Positions 46,197-55,110 of a stretch of 64,000 bases of DNA are shown piece by piece (position 1 is the first letter of the stretch; the number at the start of each line of letters is the position of its first letter). This DNA is from Thalassococcus sp. S3 (GTDB lineage Bacteria; Pseudomonadota; Alphaproteobacteria; Rhodobacterales; Rhodobacteraceae). The notes under the pieces were generated by a model. It ran no database searches, had not been told where the DNA came from, and saw only the letters and a list, made by a program, of their open reading frames with translations. Made by a program: the position numbers and the translations under genes. Location of the stretch: the NCBI RefSeq assembly GCF_004216475.1, contig NZ_CP022303.1:4154001-4218000 (forward strand), read 5' to 3'.

Positions 46197-46835
46197 CTAG
46201 GCCGACAAAGCAAACTCTGGTTCAGACGATCCTCCGAATGCGCGTTCGAACCACAGACGCGAAATGGCGGGAGACAGGCCAGCGCGCGCGGCAACGCGCG
46301 TCTTGGCTTCGGGTGTGAACTCCCAAAGACCAACGCTGATGCGTTCCCGCCCCTCCCCTTCGCTACCCAAGACCTCGGGCGACGAACCGATTGAGCGATA
46401 GATCCGCACCATGCGTGCATCGAAGACCCCTGCAAAATGGCGGATGCCAAAGCCGGTCATGATCTCCCCACCGGCCAACATCAACGCGGCCGCGACACGC
46501 GATCCGGCATCGCGCGACAGGCAGAACCGCGTGCATTCCCAGATCAGAGGACTGCGGATCGGCGCGCCGCCCGTCAGATGGCCGAAGACTTCGTTGACCA
46601 TCACCGGCCCCGTCGTCGGCAGAAACCGCATGGATCCGCCATGTGTGCCGTCCTGCTGTTCCCAGATGACATAAAGCGGGTTCAGCGCATCATACTGATC
46701 GCGTTCTTCACCCTCTTCGGTGACAGTGACGTCCCAGCCCAGGCGAACCTTGAACTGATCCGCCCGATCCCGAAACATGGACCGGGACAAGGTTGGAAAA
46801 CGGTGTAAATCATTGGCGTAAATATAGCGCAGCAT
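46197..46835 (-). CDS. luxI: acyl-homoserine-lactone synthase (LuxI family)
   Basis: A 212-residue autoinducer synthase making N-acyl homoserine lactones from S-adenosylmethionine and an acyl carrier. With the start at ATG 46835 the invariant residues fall at the family positions: Arg24, Phe28, Trp34, Arg70, Phe84, Glu100 and Arg103, with Asp46 and Asp49 close by. This numbering supports the chosen start over ATG 46871 or 46847. The gene is about 100 bp after luxR on the same strand. Acyl-chain length cannot be read from the sequence. No clear lux-box was found upstream. Confidence 0.95.
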   Translation of the reverse strand: MLRYIYANDLHRFPTLSRSMFRDRADQFKVRLGWDVTVTEEGEERDQYDALNPLYVIWEQQDGTHGGSMRFLPTTGPVMVNEVFGHLTGGAPIRSPLIWECTRFCLSRDAGSRVAAALMLAGGEIMTGFGIRHFAGVFDARMVRIYRSIGSSPEVLGSEGEGRERISVGLWEFTPEAKTRVAARAGLSPAISRLWFERAFGGSSEPEFALSA

Positions 46836-46933
46836 AACAATCCCCATTGCGTCCTGACTGGGAAAAGCCATACCTCCGCTACCGTTAACATTTGCTCAGC
46901 GCGGCGATCTTTTGGGTAAAGAAAGGCTGAAGA

Positions 46934-47653
46934 TTACACGACGATCAGCCCGCGGCTCATCGCGCGCGCCACGGCATGTGTGGTATTCAATGCGCCCAGC
47001 TTGAACCGCGCGCTTTCAATATAGACGCGCAAGGTATGCTCCGAAATCGAGAGGGACTCCGCCACTTGCGCCCGATTGTATCCCATCGCGATAAGCGTCA
47101 TTGCATCCTTTTCCCTGGGGGAAAGAGCTTGTGACTGTTCCGGGCGGCGGCCCGGCTCGAATTCAAGCGCCTTGCGATTGAAATAATGCGCAATCAGGAT
47201 CAGCGACCGTCCATGTTCCTCGGTGAAAGCGCTCCATGCCGCGTCATCGCAAGTGTGACTTACGGTAAAGAGTGCGAATTGTCCGTTCGGTCCGCGAATG
47301 GGAATGGAATAGCCCTGATTGCCAACGCCGTATTCGATCGCTTCGGCCTGAAAGGCGCGTGCTGCCTTGCTGGACCAATCCAGACGCTTCCAGTCTACCG
47401 GATGAAAGCGCTGGTAGCAGCCGATGATGACCGGGTCGACCCGCAGATAGCATTGTTCGAGATATCGGTCTCGCCACGCATCGGTATAGGTGCCGCAACC
47501 GTATTGATCGCCCGCGCTATCGACCCAATGATACACGATGTGATCGACGTTAAAATGATCGCGGATCGCAACCGCGACCTCTTGCAATCCTTCAAGCGCG
47601 CTGGTGTCGTCCAACGCCTCCAAAATTTGATCCAATCGCCCCTGTGTCACCAT
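46934..47653 (-). CDS. luxR: LuxR-family quorum-sensing regulator
   Basis: A 239-residue autoinducer-binding regulator. The N-terminal ligand domain carries the conserved WRDRYLEQCYLRVDPVI region (Trp, Tyr, Asp-Pro); the C-terminal GerE HTH is LSPREKDAMTLIAMGYNRAQ and VAESLSISEHTLRVYIESA. I start at ATG 47653 (MVTQGRLDQILEAL) because the residues upstream in that frame are out-of-frame reading of a small gene. It overlaps the 3' end of that small gene by 62 bp and lies just before luxI, so it is the cognate receptor. Confidence 0.92.
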   Translation of the reverse strand: MVTQGRLDQILEALDDTSALEGLQEVAVAIRDHFNVDHIVYHWVDSAGDQYGCGTYTDAWRDRYLEQCYLRVDPVIIGCYQRFHPVDWKRLDWSSKAARAFQAEAIEYGVGNQGYSIPIRGPNGQFALFTVSHTCDDAAWSAFTEEHGRSLILIAHYFNRKALEFEPGRRPEQSQALSPREKDAMTLIAMGYNRAQVAESLSISEHTLRVYIESARFKLGALNTTHAVARAMSRGLIVV

Positions 47654-47807
47654 AAGCCTGCGCTTGCGCCTTTTGCTGCAAGGACGCAATCTCGGTGGCC
47701 GCCACGAGCTTGGCATCGTCAAGCTGCTCAGCCAAAGCCCCCAATCCATTAGCTTTGGCAAACGTGTTCAGGTCGGCGAGAACGTCCAAAATCCAGTCAT
47801 GTTGCAT
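47592..47807 (-). CDS. small protein overlapping luxR
   Basis: A 71-residue ORF beginning MQHDWILDVLADLNTFAKAN, on the same strand as luxR and overlapping its first 62 bp. The first half is an acidic amphipathic helix region (LGALAEQLDDAKLVAATEIA) with no signal peptide; the rest is glycine-rich. I believe similar ORFs precede luxR genes in other Rhodobacterales, but cannot verify this here. Function unknown; a translational-coupling leader or modulator of LuxR are possibilities. GGAG lies 11 bases before the ATG. Confidence 0.65.
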   Translation of the reverse strand: MQHDWILDVLADLNTFAKANGLGALAEQLDDAKLVAATEIASLQQKAQAQAYGDTGAIGSNFGGVGRHQRA

Positions 47808-47959
47808 CGTCAGACTCGCTCCGGAGTGGTTAATGAAAGGTTAACACAACTATAGCATGAGCGCGATTTGTAAGGAAATTCGCTGCTTTCAACTCCCCGA
47901 AAATAGCGAGGCGCAGATTTCTAACCCATTGTTTTGTTGTAAGTGGCCTCTCGACAGCA

Positions 47960-47998
47960 AATCGCCCGCGACGGCGATGGGCCGATTCGCGGGCGATT
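47960..47998. terminator. hairpin downstream of ccr
   Basis: A perfect 12-bp inverted repeat, AATCGCCCGCGA (47960-47971) and TCGCGGGCGATT (47987-47998), with a 15-nt loop, starts 28 bp past the ccr stop. On the reverse strand it is followed by a short TTT run, so it is a plausible intrinsic terminator for ccr. Confidence 0.7.
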
Positions 47999-48025
47999 GT
48001 CTTCGAATGGGAAACGATGTGTTTC

Positions 48026-49312
48026 TTAACCGCGAGCCGCCAGCGCGTCTTCTAGCGTCCGCAAGCCCGTCTTGGGCGCCTGCACCAGCACCGACATGTT
48101 GCCCGGCTTATGCTCGTTGCGGAGCATCTTCATGTGCGCCTGTGGCAGGTCATTCCAGGTGAACACCTCCGACATGCAGGGATCCAGGCGCCGCTCCACC
48201 ATCAACTGGTTGGCCGCGCTGGCTTGCTTGAGATGCGCGAAGTGGCTGCCCTGCAGACGCTTCTGGTGCATCCACATATAGCGCACGTCGAACGTGCAGT
48301 TGAACCCGGTGGTACCCGCGCAGATCACGACCATTCCACCCTTCTTGCAGACAAAGGTCGAGACCGGGAAGGTGCTCTCGCCCGGATGTTCGAACACCAT
48401 ATCGACGTTCACGCCCTTACCGGTGATGTCCCAGATCGCCTTGCCGAACTTGCGCACTTCCTTGAACCATTCGGCATATTCCGGCGTGTTCACCGTGGGC
48501 AACTGACCCCAGCAGTTGAAATCCCGGCGATTCAGCACGCCCTTGGCGCCCAGGCCCATGACGAAATCGCGCTTGCTCTCGTCCGAGATCACGCCGATCG
48601 CATTCGCACCCGCGGTGTTGATCAACTGGATCGCGTAAGAGCCCAGACCGCCCGACGCACCCCAGACCAGAACATTCTGGCCGGGCTTCAGGTCATGCGG
48701 CGCGTGGCCGAACAGCATCCGGTAGGCCGTGGCCAGCGTCAGCGTGTAGCATGCGCTTTCTTCCCAGGTCTGGTGCTTCGGGCGCGGCATCAGCTGCTGG
48801 CTCTGCACGCGGGTGAACTGGCTGAACGATCCGTCCGGCGTCTCGTAGCCCCAGATGCGCTGACTCTGCGAATACATCGGGTCGCCGCCGTTGCATTCCT
48901 CGTCATCGCCATCGTCCTGGTTGCAGTGGATGACCACCTCATCGCCCACTTTCCAGCGTGTCACCTTCTCGCCCACGGCCCAGACGATGCCTGCCGCGTC
49001 CGACCCTGCGATGTGATACGGCTGCTTGTGACCGTCAAACGGGCTGATCGGCTGACCCAGCGCGGCCCAGACACCGTTGTAGTTCACGCCGGCCGCCATC
49101 ACGAGGACCAACACCTCGTTGCTGTCGAGCGTCGGCACGTCCACAACTTCCTGCAGCATCGCCGTATCAGGGTCGCCGTGCCGCTCCCGCCGGATCGCCC
49201 AGGCATACATCTGCTTGGGCACGTATCCCATCGGGGGCATCTCGCCCATCTCGTACAGGTCCTTCTCGGGCGCGTCGTAGCTGGCAATGCCGCTGTTTGT
49301 GTCGAGAGCCAT
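48026..49312 (-). CDS. ccrA: crotonyl-CoA carboxylase/reductase
   Basis: A 428-residue MDR-superfamily enzyme that reductively carboxylates crotonyl-CoA to ethylmalonyl-CoA with NADPH, the key step of the ethylmalonyl-CoA pathway. The N-terminus YAWAIRRERHGDPDTAMLQEV, the nucleotide-binding VLVWGASGGLGSYAIQL and the conserved GMVVICAGTTGFNCTFDVRY with YMWMHQKRLQGSHFA are all diagnostic of Ccr. GGAGG precedes ATG 49312; the ATG four codons earlier is in a weaker context. It stands near ecm (50975, opposite strand), its pathway partner. Confidence 0.96.
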   Translation of the reverse strand: MALDTNSGIASYDAPEKDLYEMGEMPPMGYVPKQMYAWAIRRERHGDPDTAMLQEVVDVPTLDSNEVLVLVMAAGVNYNGVWAALGQPISPFDGHKQPYHIAGSDAAGIVWAVGEKVTRWKVGDEVVIHCNQDDGDDEECNGGDPMYSQSQRIWGYETPDGSFSQFTRVQSQQLMPRPKHQTWEESACYTLTLATAYRMLFGHAPHDLKPGQNVLVWGASGGLGSYAIQLINTAGANAIGVISDESKRDFVMGLGAKGVLNRRDFNCWGQLPTVNTPEYAEWFKEVRKFGKAIWDITGKGVNVDMVFEHPGESTFPVSTFVCKKGGMVVICAGTTGFNCTFDVRYMWMHQKRLQGSHFAHLKQASAANQLMVERRLDPCMSEVFTWNDLPQAHMKMLRNEHKPGNMSVLVQAPKTGLRTLEDALAARG

Positions 49313-49422
49313 CTGAGCCTCCATAAAATTATCCGTTGCCGCGATGCAGAATCGCCGCTCTGTGAGACGGAATATGGTTCGCCACGAAATAATGCAACAC
49401 CTGATGCTTCCGTTTTGTAACT

Positions 49423-50835
49423 TTATGACCCAGCAGCTGCAGAATGTTGCTTTGCAGTCGCAGCATTTTCAGCAATCTTGCGCCCAGCCAGATGTGCAAT
49501 GGAATTAGCGTAGAACTGGCAGACCGGACGTTCTTTCTCGTCAATTCGATAGATATCGCCATCCTGCCGGATGATGTGGCGTTTCAGCAAATGACGCAGC
49601 CCGACCTCGGCCATATACGCGTGATCCTGCCGTGGCAGGTGAATATGTGCCTGCGGCATGTGCGCCATCGCCTCTTTCATGGCCGCTTCGACCTCCGCGC
49701 GGGTCATCGCGCCCTGTTCCAACAACACCGATGCGGTCAGGGGCACAGGCAGAACCGGGACCAATTCGCCGATCCGGTTGAAGAGAAAGGTGCCCAGCCG
49801 TCGCGTCGTCTCGGACGGATACTGGTCGATAAACGCGTTCAGCGACACAGGCGCACCGAAACTCACCGCAGCATAGCCAAAGCGGTAGAAGCGCCCGGTG
49901 ATCCGCAGCCACAACTGCTTGAGCGCAAAGCCAGCAATCACGCTGATCCGCGCCCGAAACCGCCTTCGCCCGCTTTGCGCGGCCTGCAAGAGCACACGAT
50001 CCTCAAGCACCCGATCATAATTCAGCGCCACGGGAACAAAGACGACATCCCTCTCGGTCTGCTCAAACCCGTCCACGATGTAATTCAGCAGCCCCAGCTT
50101 GAGCGGCATCAGCTTGCCCTGCACGCTCAGCCCGCCTTCGGGGAAGAACGCCTGCGTCACGCCCCCGCGCATGGCGAGTTGCACGTACCGCGCAAGAATC
50201 CGGCTATAAAGCTCATTCCGCGCCCGGCGCCGGATGAAATACGCCCCCATCGCCCGGATCAGCCGGCTGAGCGGCCAGACCCGCGCCCATTCACCCACCG
50301 CATAAGACAAGGCCGAGCGTTCGGCGGCGAGGTAGGTCACCAGCACATAATCCATGTTGCTGCGGTGATTCATCACGAACACCACCGTCGCCTTGGGGTC
50401 GATCTGTTTCAGCGCCTCTTCATCATGATGGCCCAGACGTACGCGGTAGAGTGCATTCGACAGAAACCGCGCCGCCCGGATGGCAAAGCCGAAATAGGCT
50501 GACGCCGAAAAGGACGGCACGATCTCTCGCGCGTATTTGCGCGCCTTCTCGAATGCCACATTTTCCGGAACACCTTCCGCCCTGGCATGGTCCGCGATGG
50601 CCTGGCTGACCTCCGGGTCATAAATCAGCCGCTGGATCATGTCGTAGCGCCGCGCCAGCTTGAACGGCTGAATGGGCCGCTCCAGCCTTTCGTTCAGCTG
50701 TGCCACCGCTTTCTCAAGCCGCCGTCGGAAAAACCAGCGCACCGAAGGCAACATGACCTTGTCCAGTGCTGCAATCGCCGCAAAGCCGACGATCAGCACC
50801 AGCAGCCAAACCGGTATTTCCACCAATTGCGTCAT
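49423..50835 (-). CDS. PlsB/PlsC-type acyltransferase family protein
   Basis: A 470-residue membrane acyltransferase of the glycerol-3-phosphate/lysophospholipid family. A hydrophobic N-terminal anchor (about 5-27) precedes the acyltransferase domain with the catalytic H-x4-D motif in MNHRSNMDYVL, the FPEGGLS motif and the downstream VFVPVALNYDRVLED. The C-terminal domain (about 330-470) is of unknown role. The start at ATG 50835 (MTQLVEIPVWLL) is preferred to the GTG 11 codons earlier. Substrate is not established. It lies between ccr and the divergent ecm. Confidence 0.87.
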   Translation of the reverse strand: MTQLVEIPVWLLVLIVGFAAIAALDKVMLPSVRWFFRRRLEKAVAQLNERLERPIQPFKLARRYDMIQRLIYDPEVSQAIADHARAEGVPENVAFEKARKYAREIVPSFSASAYFGFAIRAARFLSNALYRVRLGHHDEEALKQIDPKATVVFVMNHRSNMDYVLVTYLAAERSALSYAVGEWARVWPLSRLIRAMGAYFIRRRARNELYSRILARYVQLAMRGGVTQAFFPEGGLSVQGKLMPLKLGLLNYIVDGFEQTERDVVFVPVALNYDRVLEDRVLLQAAQSGRRRFRARISVIAGFALKQLWLRITGRFYRFGYAAVSFGAPVSLNAFIDQYPSETTRRLGTFLFNRIGELVPVLPVPLTASVLLEQGAMTRAEVEAAMKEAMAHMPQAHIHLPRQDHAYMAEVGLRHLLKRHIIRQDGDIYRIDEKERPVCQFYANSIAHLAGRKIAENAATAKQHSAAAGS

Positions 50836-50898
50836 TGATGTACCGTGACAGCAAATGCAGGCGGTCACAATCTCCGACAGATGCCGCAGCGCAGCGAA

Positions 50899-50927
50899 TT
50901 GACATGTTCTGAAAATTACTATTTAGA
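50899..50927 (+). promoter_or_regulatory. probable promoter of ecm
   Basis: TTGACA at 50899-50904 is followed after 17 bp by TTTAGA (50922-50927), or after 15 bp by TATTTA, within an AT-rich stretch that contrasts with the GC-rich surroundings. The transcript would begin about 40 nt upstream of the ecm ATG at 50975. Confidence 0.45.
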
Positions 50928-50974
50928 CAGTGAAATCGAAACAATGTTGCCCAACCGAGTGACGAGGCCCTGAG

Positions 50975-52942
50975 ATGACCGAGACGCAAAAAGACCGCCC
51001 CTGGCTGATCCGCACCTATGCCGGCCATTCCACGGCCAAGGCTTCGAACGCCCTCTACCGTGGAAACCTGGCCAAGGGTCAGACCGGTCTCTCTGTCGCG
51101 TTCGATCTGCCCACCCAGACGGGCTATGACAGTGACCATACGCTCGCCCGCGGAGAGGTCGGCAAGGTCGGCGTGCCCGTCGCGCATCTGGGCGACATGC
51201 GCACGCTTTTCGACCAGATCCCGCTGGAGCAGATGAACACGTCGATGACGATCAACGCGACGGCCCCATGGCTTTTGTCGCTCTACATCGCTGTGGCCGA
51301 AGAACAGGGGGCGGATGTCTCAAAACTCCAGGGCACCGTTCAGAACGATATCATCAAGGAATATCTCAGCCGCGGCACTTATATCCTGCCGCCTGAACCG
51401 TCGCTGCGCCTGATCACCGACGTTGCGGCCTATTGCTATACCAATGTTCCGAAATGGAACCCGATGAATGTCTGCTCCTACCACCTGCAAGAGGCTGGCG
51501 CGACGCCAGAGCAGGAATTGGCATTCGCATTGGCAACGGCCCAGGCCGTGCTTGACGGCCTGAAAGGCAAAGTGCCGGACGAAGACTTCCCGCGCCTCGT
51601 CGGCCGTATCTCTTTCTTCGTGAATGCTGGCATTCGGTTTATCACCGAGATGTGCAAGATGCGCGCCTTCGTCGATCTTTGGGACGAGATTTGCGAAAAG
51701 CGTTATGGCGTGACCGACGCTAAGTTCCGCCGCTTCCGCTATGGGGTTCAGGTCAACTCCCTGGGCCTCACCGAACAGCAGCCGGAAAACAACGTCTATC
51801 GCATCCTGATCGAAATGCTGGCCGTCACGCTGTCGAAAAAGGCCCGCGCCCGTGCTGTGCAATTGCCCGCCTGGAACGAAGCGCTTGGCCTGCCCCGTCC
51901 CTGGGACCAACAATGGTCGATGCGGATGCAGCAAATCCTGGCCTACGAGACCGACCTGCTGGAATACGGCGATCTTTTCGACGGCAACCCAGTTGTCGAT
52001 GCGAAGGTCGAGGAATTGAAAGACGGCGCGCGCGCTGAATTGGCCAACCTCGATTCCATGGGTGGCGCAATCGGCGCGATCAAATACATGAAATCACGCC
52101 TCGTGGACAGCAATGCAGACCGCCTGAACCGGATCGAAGCCGGTGAAACGACCGTCGTCGGCGTGAATAAGTTCACCACGGGCGAGCCTTCCCCGCTGCA
52201 GACCGAAGATGGTGGCATCATGGTTGTCGATCCCGCTGTCGAGCAAGAGCAGATTGATCGCCTGAACGCCTGGCGCGCTGAGCGTGACGAGGACGCCGCC
52301 CAAGCCGCTCTCTCCGCGCTGCGGGCCGCCGCAAAGTCGGGTGAGAACATCATGGAGCCGTCCATCGCCGCCGCCAAGGCGGGCGTGACCACCGGCGAAT
52401 GGGCCGAGGAGATGCGCCGCGTCTTCGGCACCTATCGCGGCCCCACGGGTGTCTCTGCCTCCGTGTCGAACAAGACCGAGGGGCTTGACGATATCCGTGA
52501 CGCGGTCAACGCAGTCAGCGACCGTCTGGGCCGCCGTCTGAAATTCCTTGTCGGCAAGCCGGGGCTCGACGGCCATTCCAACGGCGCCGAGCAAATTGCC
52601 TTCCGCGCCCGCGATTGTGGCATGGACATCCGCTATGAGGGGATCCGGCTGACGCCCGAAGAAATCGTGTCCGCCGCGCTTGAGGACGAAGCTCATGTCG
52701 TCGGCCTCTCGATCCTGTCAGGTAGTCATATTCCGCTGGTCGAAGATCTGATGAAGCGCATGAAAGAAGCAGGCCTTGGCCATATTCCCGTCATTGTCGG
52801 TGGTATTATCCCGGATGAAGACGCAAAACGCCTCAAGGCGATGGGCATTGCGAAAGTCTATACGCCTAAAGATTTTGAACTCAATACAATCATGAGTGAT
52901 ATCGTGACATTAGCTGATCCCGCTGCGATTGCCGCCGAATAG
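50975..52942 (+). CDS. ecm: ethylmalonyl-CoA mutase
   Basis: A 655-residue B12-dependent mutase turning ethylmalonyl-CoA into methylsuccinyl-CoA. The TIM-barrel mutase domain covers about 1-480 (LSVAFDLPTQTGYDSDH near residues 39-55) and the C-terminal cobalamin-binding domain has the lower-ligand motif DGHSNG in VGKPGLDGHSNG near 525-536. The sequence and single-chain length suit Ecm/MeaA rather than methylmalonyl-CoA mutase. The gene is divergent from the acyltransferase and near ccr; together they encode two successive-type steps of the ethylmalonyl-CoA pathway. The cofactor may be supplied via cobU/cobC, also in this window. Confidence 0.94.
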   Translation: MTETQKDRPWLIRTYAGHSTAKASNALYRGNLAKGQTGLSVAFDLPTQTGYDSDHTLARGEVGKVGVPVAHLGDMRTLFDQIPLEQMNTSMTINATAPWLLSLYIAVAEEQGADVSKLQGTVQNDIIKEYLSRGTYILPPEPSLRLITDVAAYCYTNVPKWNPMNVCSYHLQEAGATPEQELAFALATAQAVLDGLKGKVPDEDFPRLVGRISFFVNAGIRFITEMCKMRAFVDLWDEICEKRYGVTDAKFRRFRYGVQVNSLGLTEQQPENNVYRILIEMLAVTLSKKARARAVQLPAWNEALGLPRPWDQQWSMRMQQILAYETDLLEYGDLFDGNPVVDAKVEELKDGARAELANLDSMGGAIGAIKYMKSRLVDSNADRLNRIEAGETTVVGVNKFTTGEPSPLQTEDGGIMVVDPAVEQEQIDRLNAWRAERDEDAAQAALSALRAAAKSGENIMEPSIAAAKAGVTTGEWAEEMRRVFGTYRGPTGVSASVSNKTEGLDDIRDAVNAVSDRLGRRLKFLVGKPGLDGHSNGAEQIAFRARDCGMDIRYEGIRLTPEEIVSAALEDEAHVVGLSILSGSHIPLVEDLMKRMKEAGLGHIPVIVGGIIPDEDAKRLKAMGIAKVYTPKDFELNTIMSDIVTLADPAAIAAE

Positions 52943-53051
52943 CGGAAATCAGCCGACTGACACAAAATAGGGCTATGACGCGCGGTTGCCCAGCTTGTGC
53001 GACCTTTTTTTGCTATGCCATAAGCACGAAAAGAAAAGAAGGAGAGCGTCA

Positions 53052-53384
53052 ATGTCACTTGATCTGGAGTCGATGTCCCGGAAAGAACTGGTAGATCTGC
53101 ATTCGCAAGTCGAAAAAGCGATAAAACAAGCTGAAATTCGTGATCTTCGCGACGCGCGCAAAGCGGCCGAAAAGGCAGCTGCAGAGTTCGGCTATTCCCT
53201 GGATGAAGTCACCGGAGGGGAAATGGCCGGTAAAGGGAAGCGGCGGACAAAAGCAAGTGCTTCAACAGCCAAATACCGCAATCCCGACAATGCAGAACAG
53301 ACATGGACCGGAAAAGGGCGTCAGCCACAATGGTTCAAGGACGCAATGAGCGCCGGAATTGATCCTGCCAAGCTCGAAGTCTGA
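53052..53384 (+). CDS. H-NS family nucleoid-associated protein (HvrA/Spb type)
   Basis: A 110-residue DNA-binding protein of the H-NS family. The N-terminal coiled-coil oligomerisation region spans about 1-55 and the C-terminal DNA-binding motif is YRNPDNAEQTWTGKGRQPQW near 76-95. HvrA in Rhodobacter regulates photosynthesis genes; in heterotrophs of this group it is a general silencer of AT-rich DNA. I start at ATG 53052, 5-8 bases after AAGGAGAG; the frame upstream to 52986 is not typical. It is followed after 18 bp by deoD. Confidence 0.93.
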   Translation: MSLDLESMSRKELVDLHSQVEKAIKQAEIRDLRDARKAAEKAAAEFGYSLDEVTGGEMAGKGKRRTKASASTAKYRNPDNAEQTWTGKGRQPQWFKDAMSAGIDPAKLEV

Positions 53385-53402
53385 GACGGATAAAACAGCG
53401 GC

Positions 53403-54116
53403 ATGACAATTCATATCGGGGCCAGTCCCGGTGAAATAGCCGAGACAGTCCTTTTGCCCGGTGATCCCTATCGGGCGAAATGGGCTGCAGAAACATTTCT
53501 GGAAAATGTAAAGCTGGTGAACGAAGTGCGCGGCATGCTGGGCTTTACCGGCACTTGGCGTGGCAACCCGGTGACGATCCAGGGCAGCGGCATGGGCATG
53601 CCCTCCCTCAGCATCTACGTGAACGAGTTGATCAAGGATTATGGGGCTCAGACTCTGATCCGAATTGGCTCTTGCGGCGGAATGCAGGAAAGAGTTGACG
53701 TGCGGGACGTGATCATCGCGATGACAGCCAGTACGATCAGCACCCCGTCGCGGGGCATCTTTCGCGAATTGAACTATGCACCTTGTGCCGATTGGGAGCT
53801 ATTGCGCGCCGCTGTCTCAGCCGCCGAGGCGAAAGGCACCAAAACGCATGTCGGTGGCATCTACTCCGCCGATGTCTTTTACGATGAACGGCCCGACCTG
53901 AACGATCAGATGGTGCGACACGGCATTCTGGGCGTCGAAATGGAAGCTGCGGAGCTTTATACGCTGGCCGCACGTTTCGGGCGCCGCGCCCTTGCGGTTC
54001 TGACAGTATCCGATCACCTGCTGACCGGCGCCTCCCTGCCTTCGGATCAGAGAGAGCGGAGTTTCGGTGATATGGTCGAGATCGCGCTCGGCGCTGCCTT
54101 CGACACCAAGGGGTGA
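53403..54116 (+). CDS. deoD: purine-nucleoside phosphorylase, DeoD type
   Basis: A 237-residue trimeric/hexameric phosphorylase cleaving purine nucleosides to base and ribose-1-phosphate. Family motifs are [20 protein letters not shown] and DPYRAKW (phosphate and substrate site), [24 protein letters not shown] and [16 protein letters not shown] near 180-195. It lies behind the H-NS gene with an 18-bp gap. The nucleoside-type ABC transporter in this window makes it a natural partner for nucleoside salvage. Confidence 0.95.
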   Translation: MTIHIGASPGEIAETVLLPGDPYRAKWAAETFLENVKLVNEVRGMLGFTGTWRGNPVTIQGSGMGMPSLSIYVNELIKDYGAQTLIRIGSCGGMQERVDVRDVIIAMTASTISTPSRGIFRELNYAPCADWELLRAAVSAAEAKGTKTHVGGIYSADVFYDERPDLNDQMVRHGILGVEMEAAELYTLAARFGRRALAVLTVSDHLLTGASLPSDQRERSFGDMVEIALGAAFDTKG

Positions 54117-54142
54117 AGACCCGGCCTCCTTCCGGCCTTTTC

Positions 54143-54991
54143 TCAGCGCGTTCCGTGTGTGCGATCATATCCGCTCACCACAGGCGATTTCATCCTCGCG
54201 AGGTGGTCCTCGCGTGGCCTGAAGACCTCGACCTGAAGGGGATGACATGCGGCAACGTCGCTTGAATGCGTCGCCGAACAATCGCCACCCGGACAGGCAC
54301 TCAGTGCGCCAAGCAGATCAATCTCAGCAAACATTTCCAGGTAATCCCCGGGTTTGACAGGGCTTGCCTTCATAAAGTATTGTCCGGTGTCACGCGTGAA
54401 CCCGGTGCACATGAAGACATTCAACACATCATGGACATGGAATTCGATCGACGCGGGATCCGTCCCCAGGTGTTCCGCCAGCGCACGGGACAGATTTGAG
54501 TGACAGCAATGATGGTACTGCCCTCCCGACAACAGGTGATGGGTGTAAGGATCGCAGCGGGTCCCGATCACATCGTGGACCGATCCGCCAAATTCGTCGA
54601 TCCCGTACCAACTCAACGTATCATCCGTGACCGTCGCAAGCGGGCGCAGGGCCGGGAAACCGGACCACAACCGATCACCAACGCTGACATGTGTTCCATG
54701 AAGCGCCCGCGTCTTTCCCGAATAAAAGCGTTCCGAAAGGTCATTCATGTTCCAGAGGTTCAGATCCCCGACCTGGGGTCCCTCCACCGATGTGATCCGG
54801 AAAAAGTGACCCGCTGGCACCGAAAAGCAGCGCGCCTCTCTCGGCGGGATTTGCGTTTGCGAAACCCGCTCCGCACCGTCTCGTATCTCTGCCAAAAGCT
54901 TCAAATCCGGTTGGGGCAGCGTTTCGACCGGATAGCAGATCACTGGTTCAACGGACCTGCGTGCCGCGGCATCGTCGGGGATCTGGGGCAT
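54143..54991 (-). CDS. DUF1989 / urea carboxylase-associated family protein
   Basis: A 282-residue protein of the DUF1989 (urea-carboxylase-associated) family. The C-terminal half has the family HDVLNVFMCTGFTRDTGQYF, VKPGDYLEMFAEIDLL and the cysteine-containing ALSACPGGDCSAT. Function is unknown; other members sit near urea amidolyase, but no urea genes are here. GAGGAG precedes ATG 54991; the ATG ten codons earlier overlaps this ribosome site, so I prefer the later start. It converges on deoD. Confidence 0.87.
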   Translation of the reverse strand: MPQIPDDAAARRSVEPVICYPVETLPQPDLKLLAEIRDGAERVSQTQIPPREARCFSVPAGHFFRITSVEGPQVGDLNLWNMNDLSERFYSGKTRALHGTHVSVGDRLWSGFPALRPLATVTDDTLSWYGIDEFGGSVHDVIGTRCDPYTHHLLSGGQYHHCCHSNLSRALAEHLGTDPASIEFHVHDVLNVFMCTGFTRDTGQYFMKASPVKPGDYLEMFAEIDLLGALSACPGGDCSATHSSDVAACHPLQVEVFRPREDHLARMKSPVVSGYDRTHGTR

Positions 54992-55110
54992 TTTCCAAAA
55001 CTCCTCTTTCGGCATCGGCAAATTGGCGGAGCCTCATCCGGAAGGCAAGCATAAGGCTTGACCGCCGTGAGAGGCTCCATAAGCTTGCTCTACGATCCAA
55101 AGGAAACGCG

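Noticed and set aside
46836..46933. Possible lux-box between luxR and luxI
   Set aside because: I looked for a 18-20 bp dyad in the 98-bp gap and found none that was convincing.
48110..49420. 436-codon plus-strand ORF opposite ccr
   Set aside because: Antisense to a confident ccr; histidine- and arginine-rich, without domain features.
54117..54142. Possible deoD terminator
   Set aside because: Only a 4-bp GGCC pairing before a short T-run; within the range of chance in GC-rich DNA.
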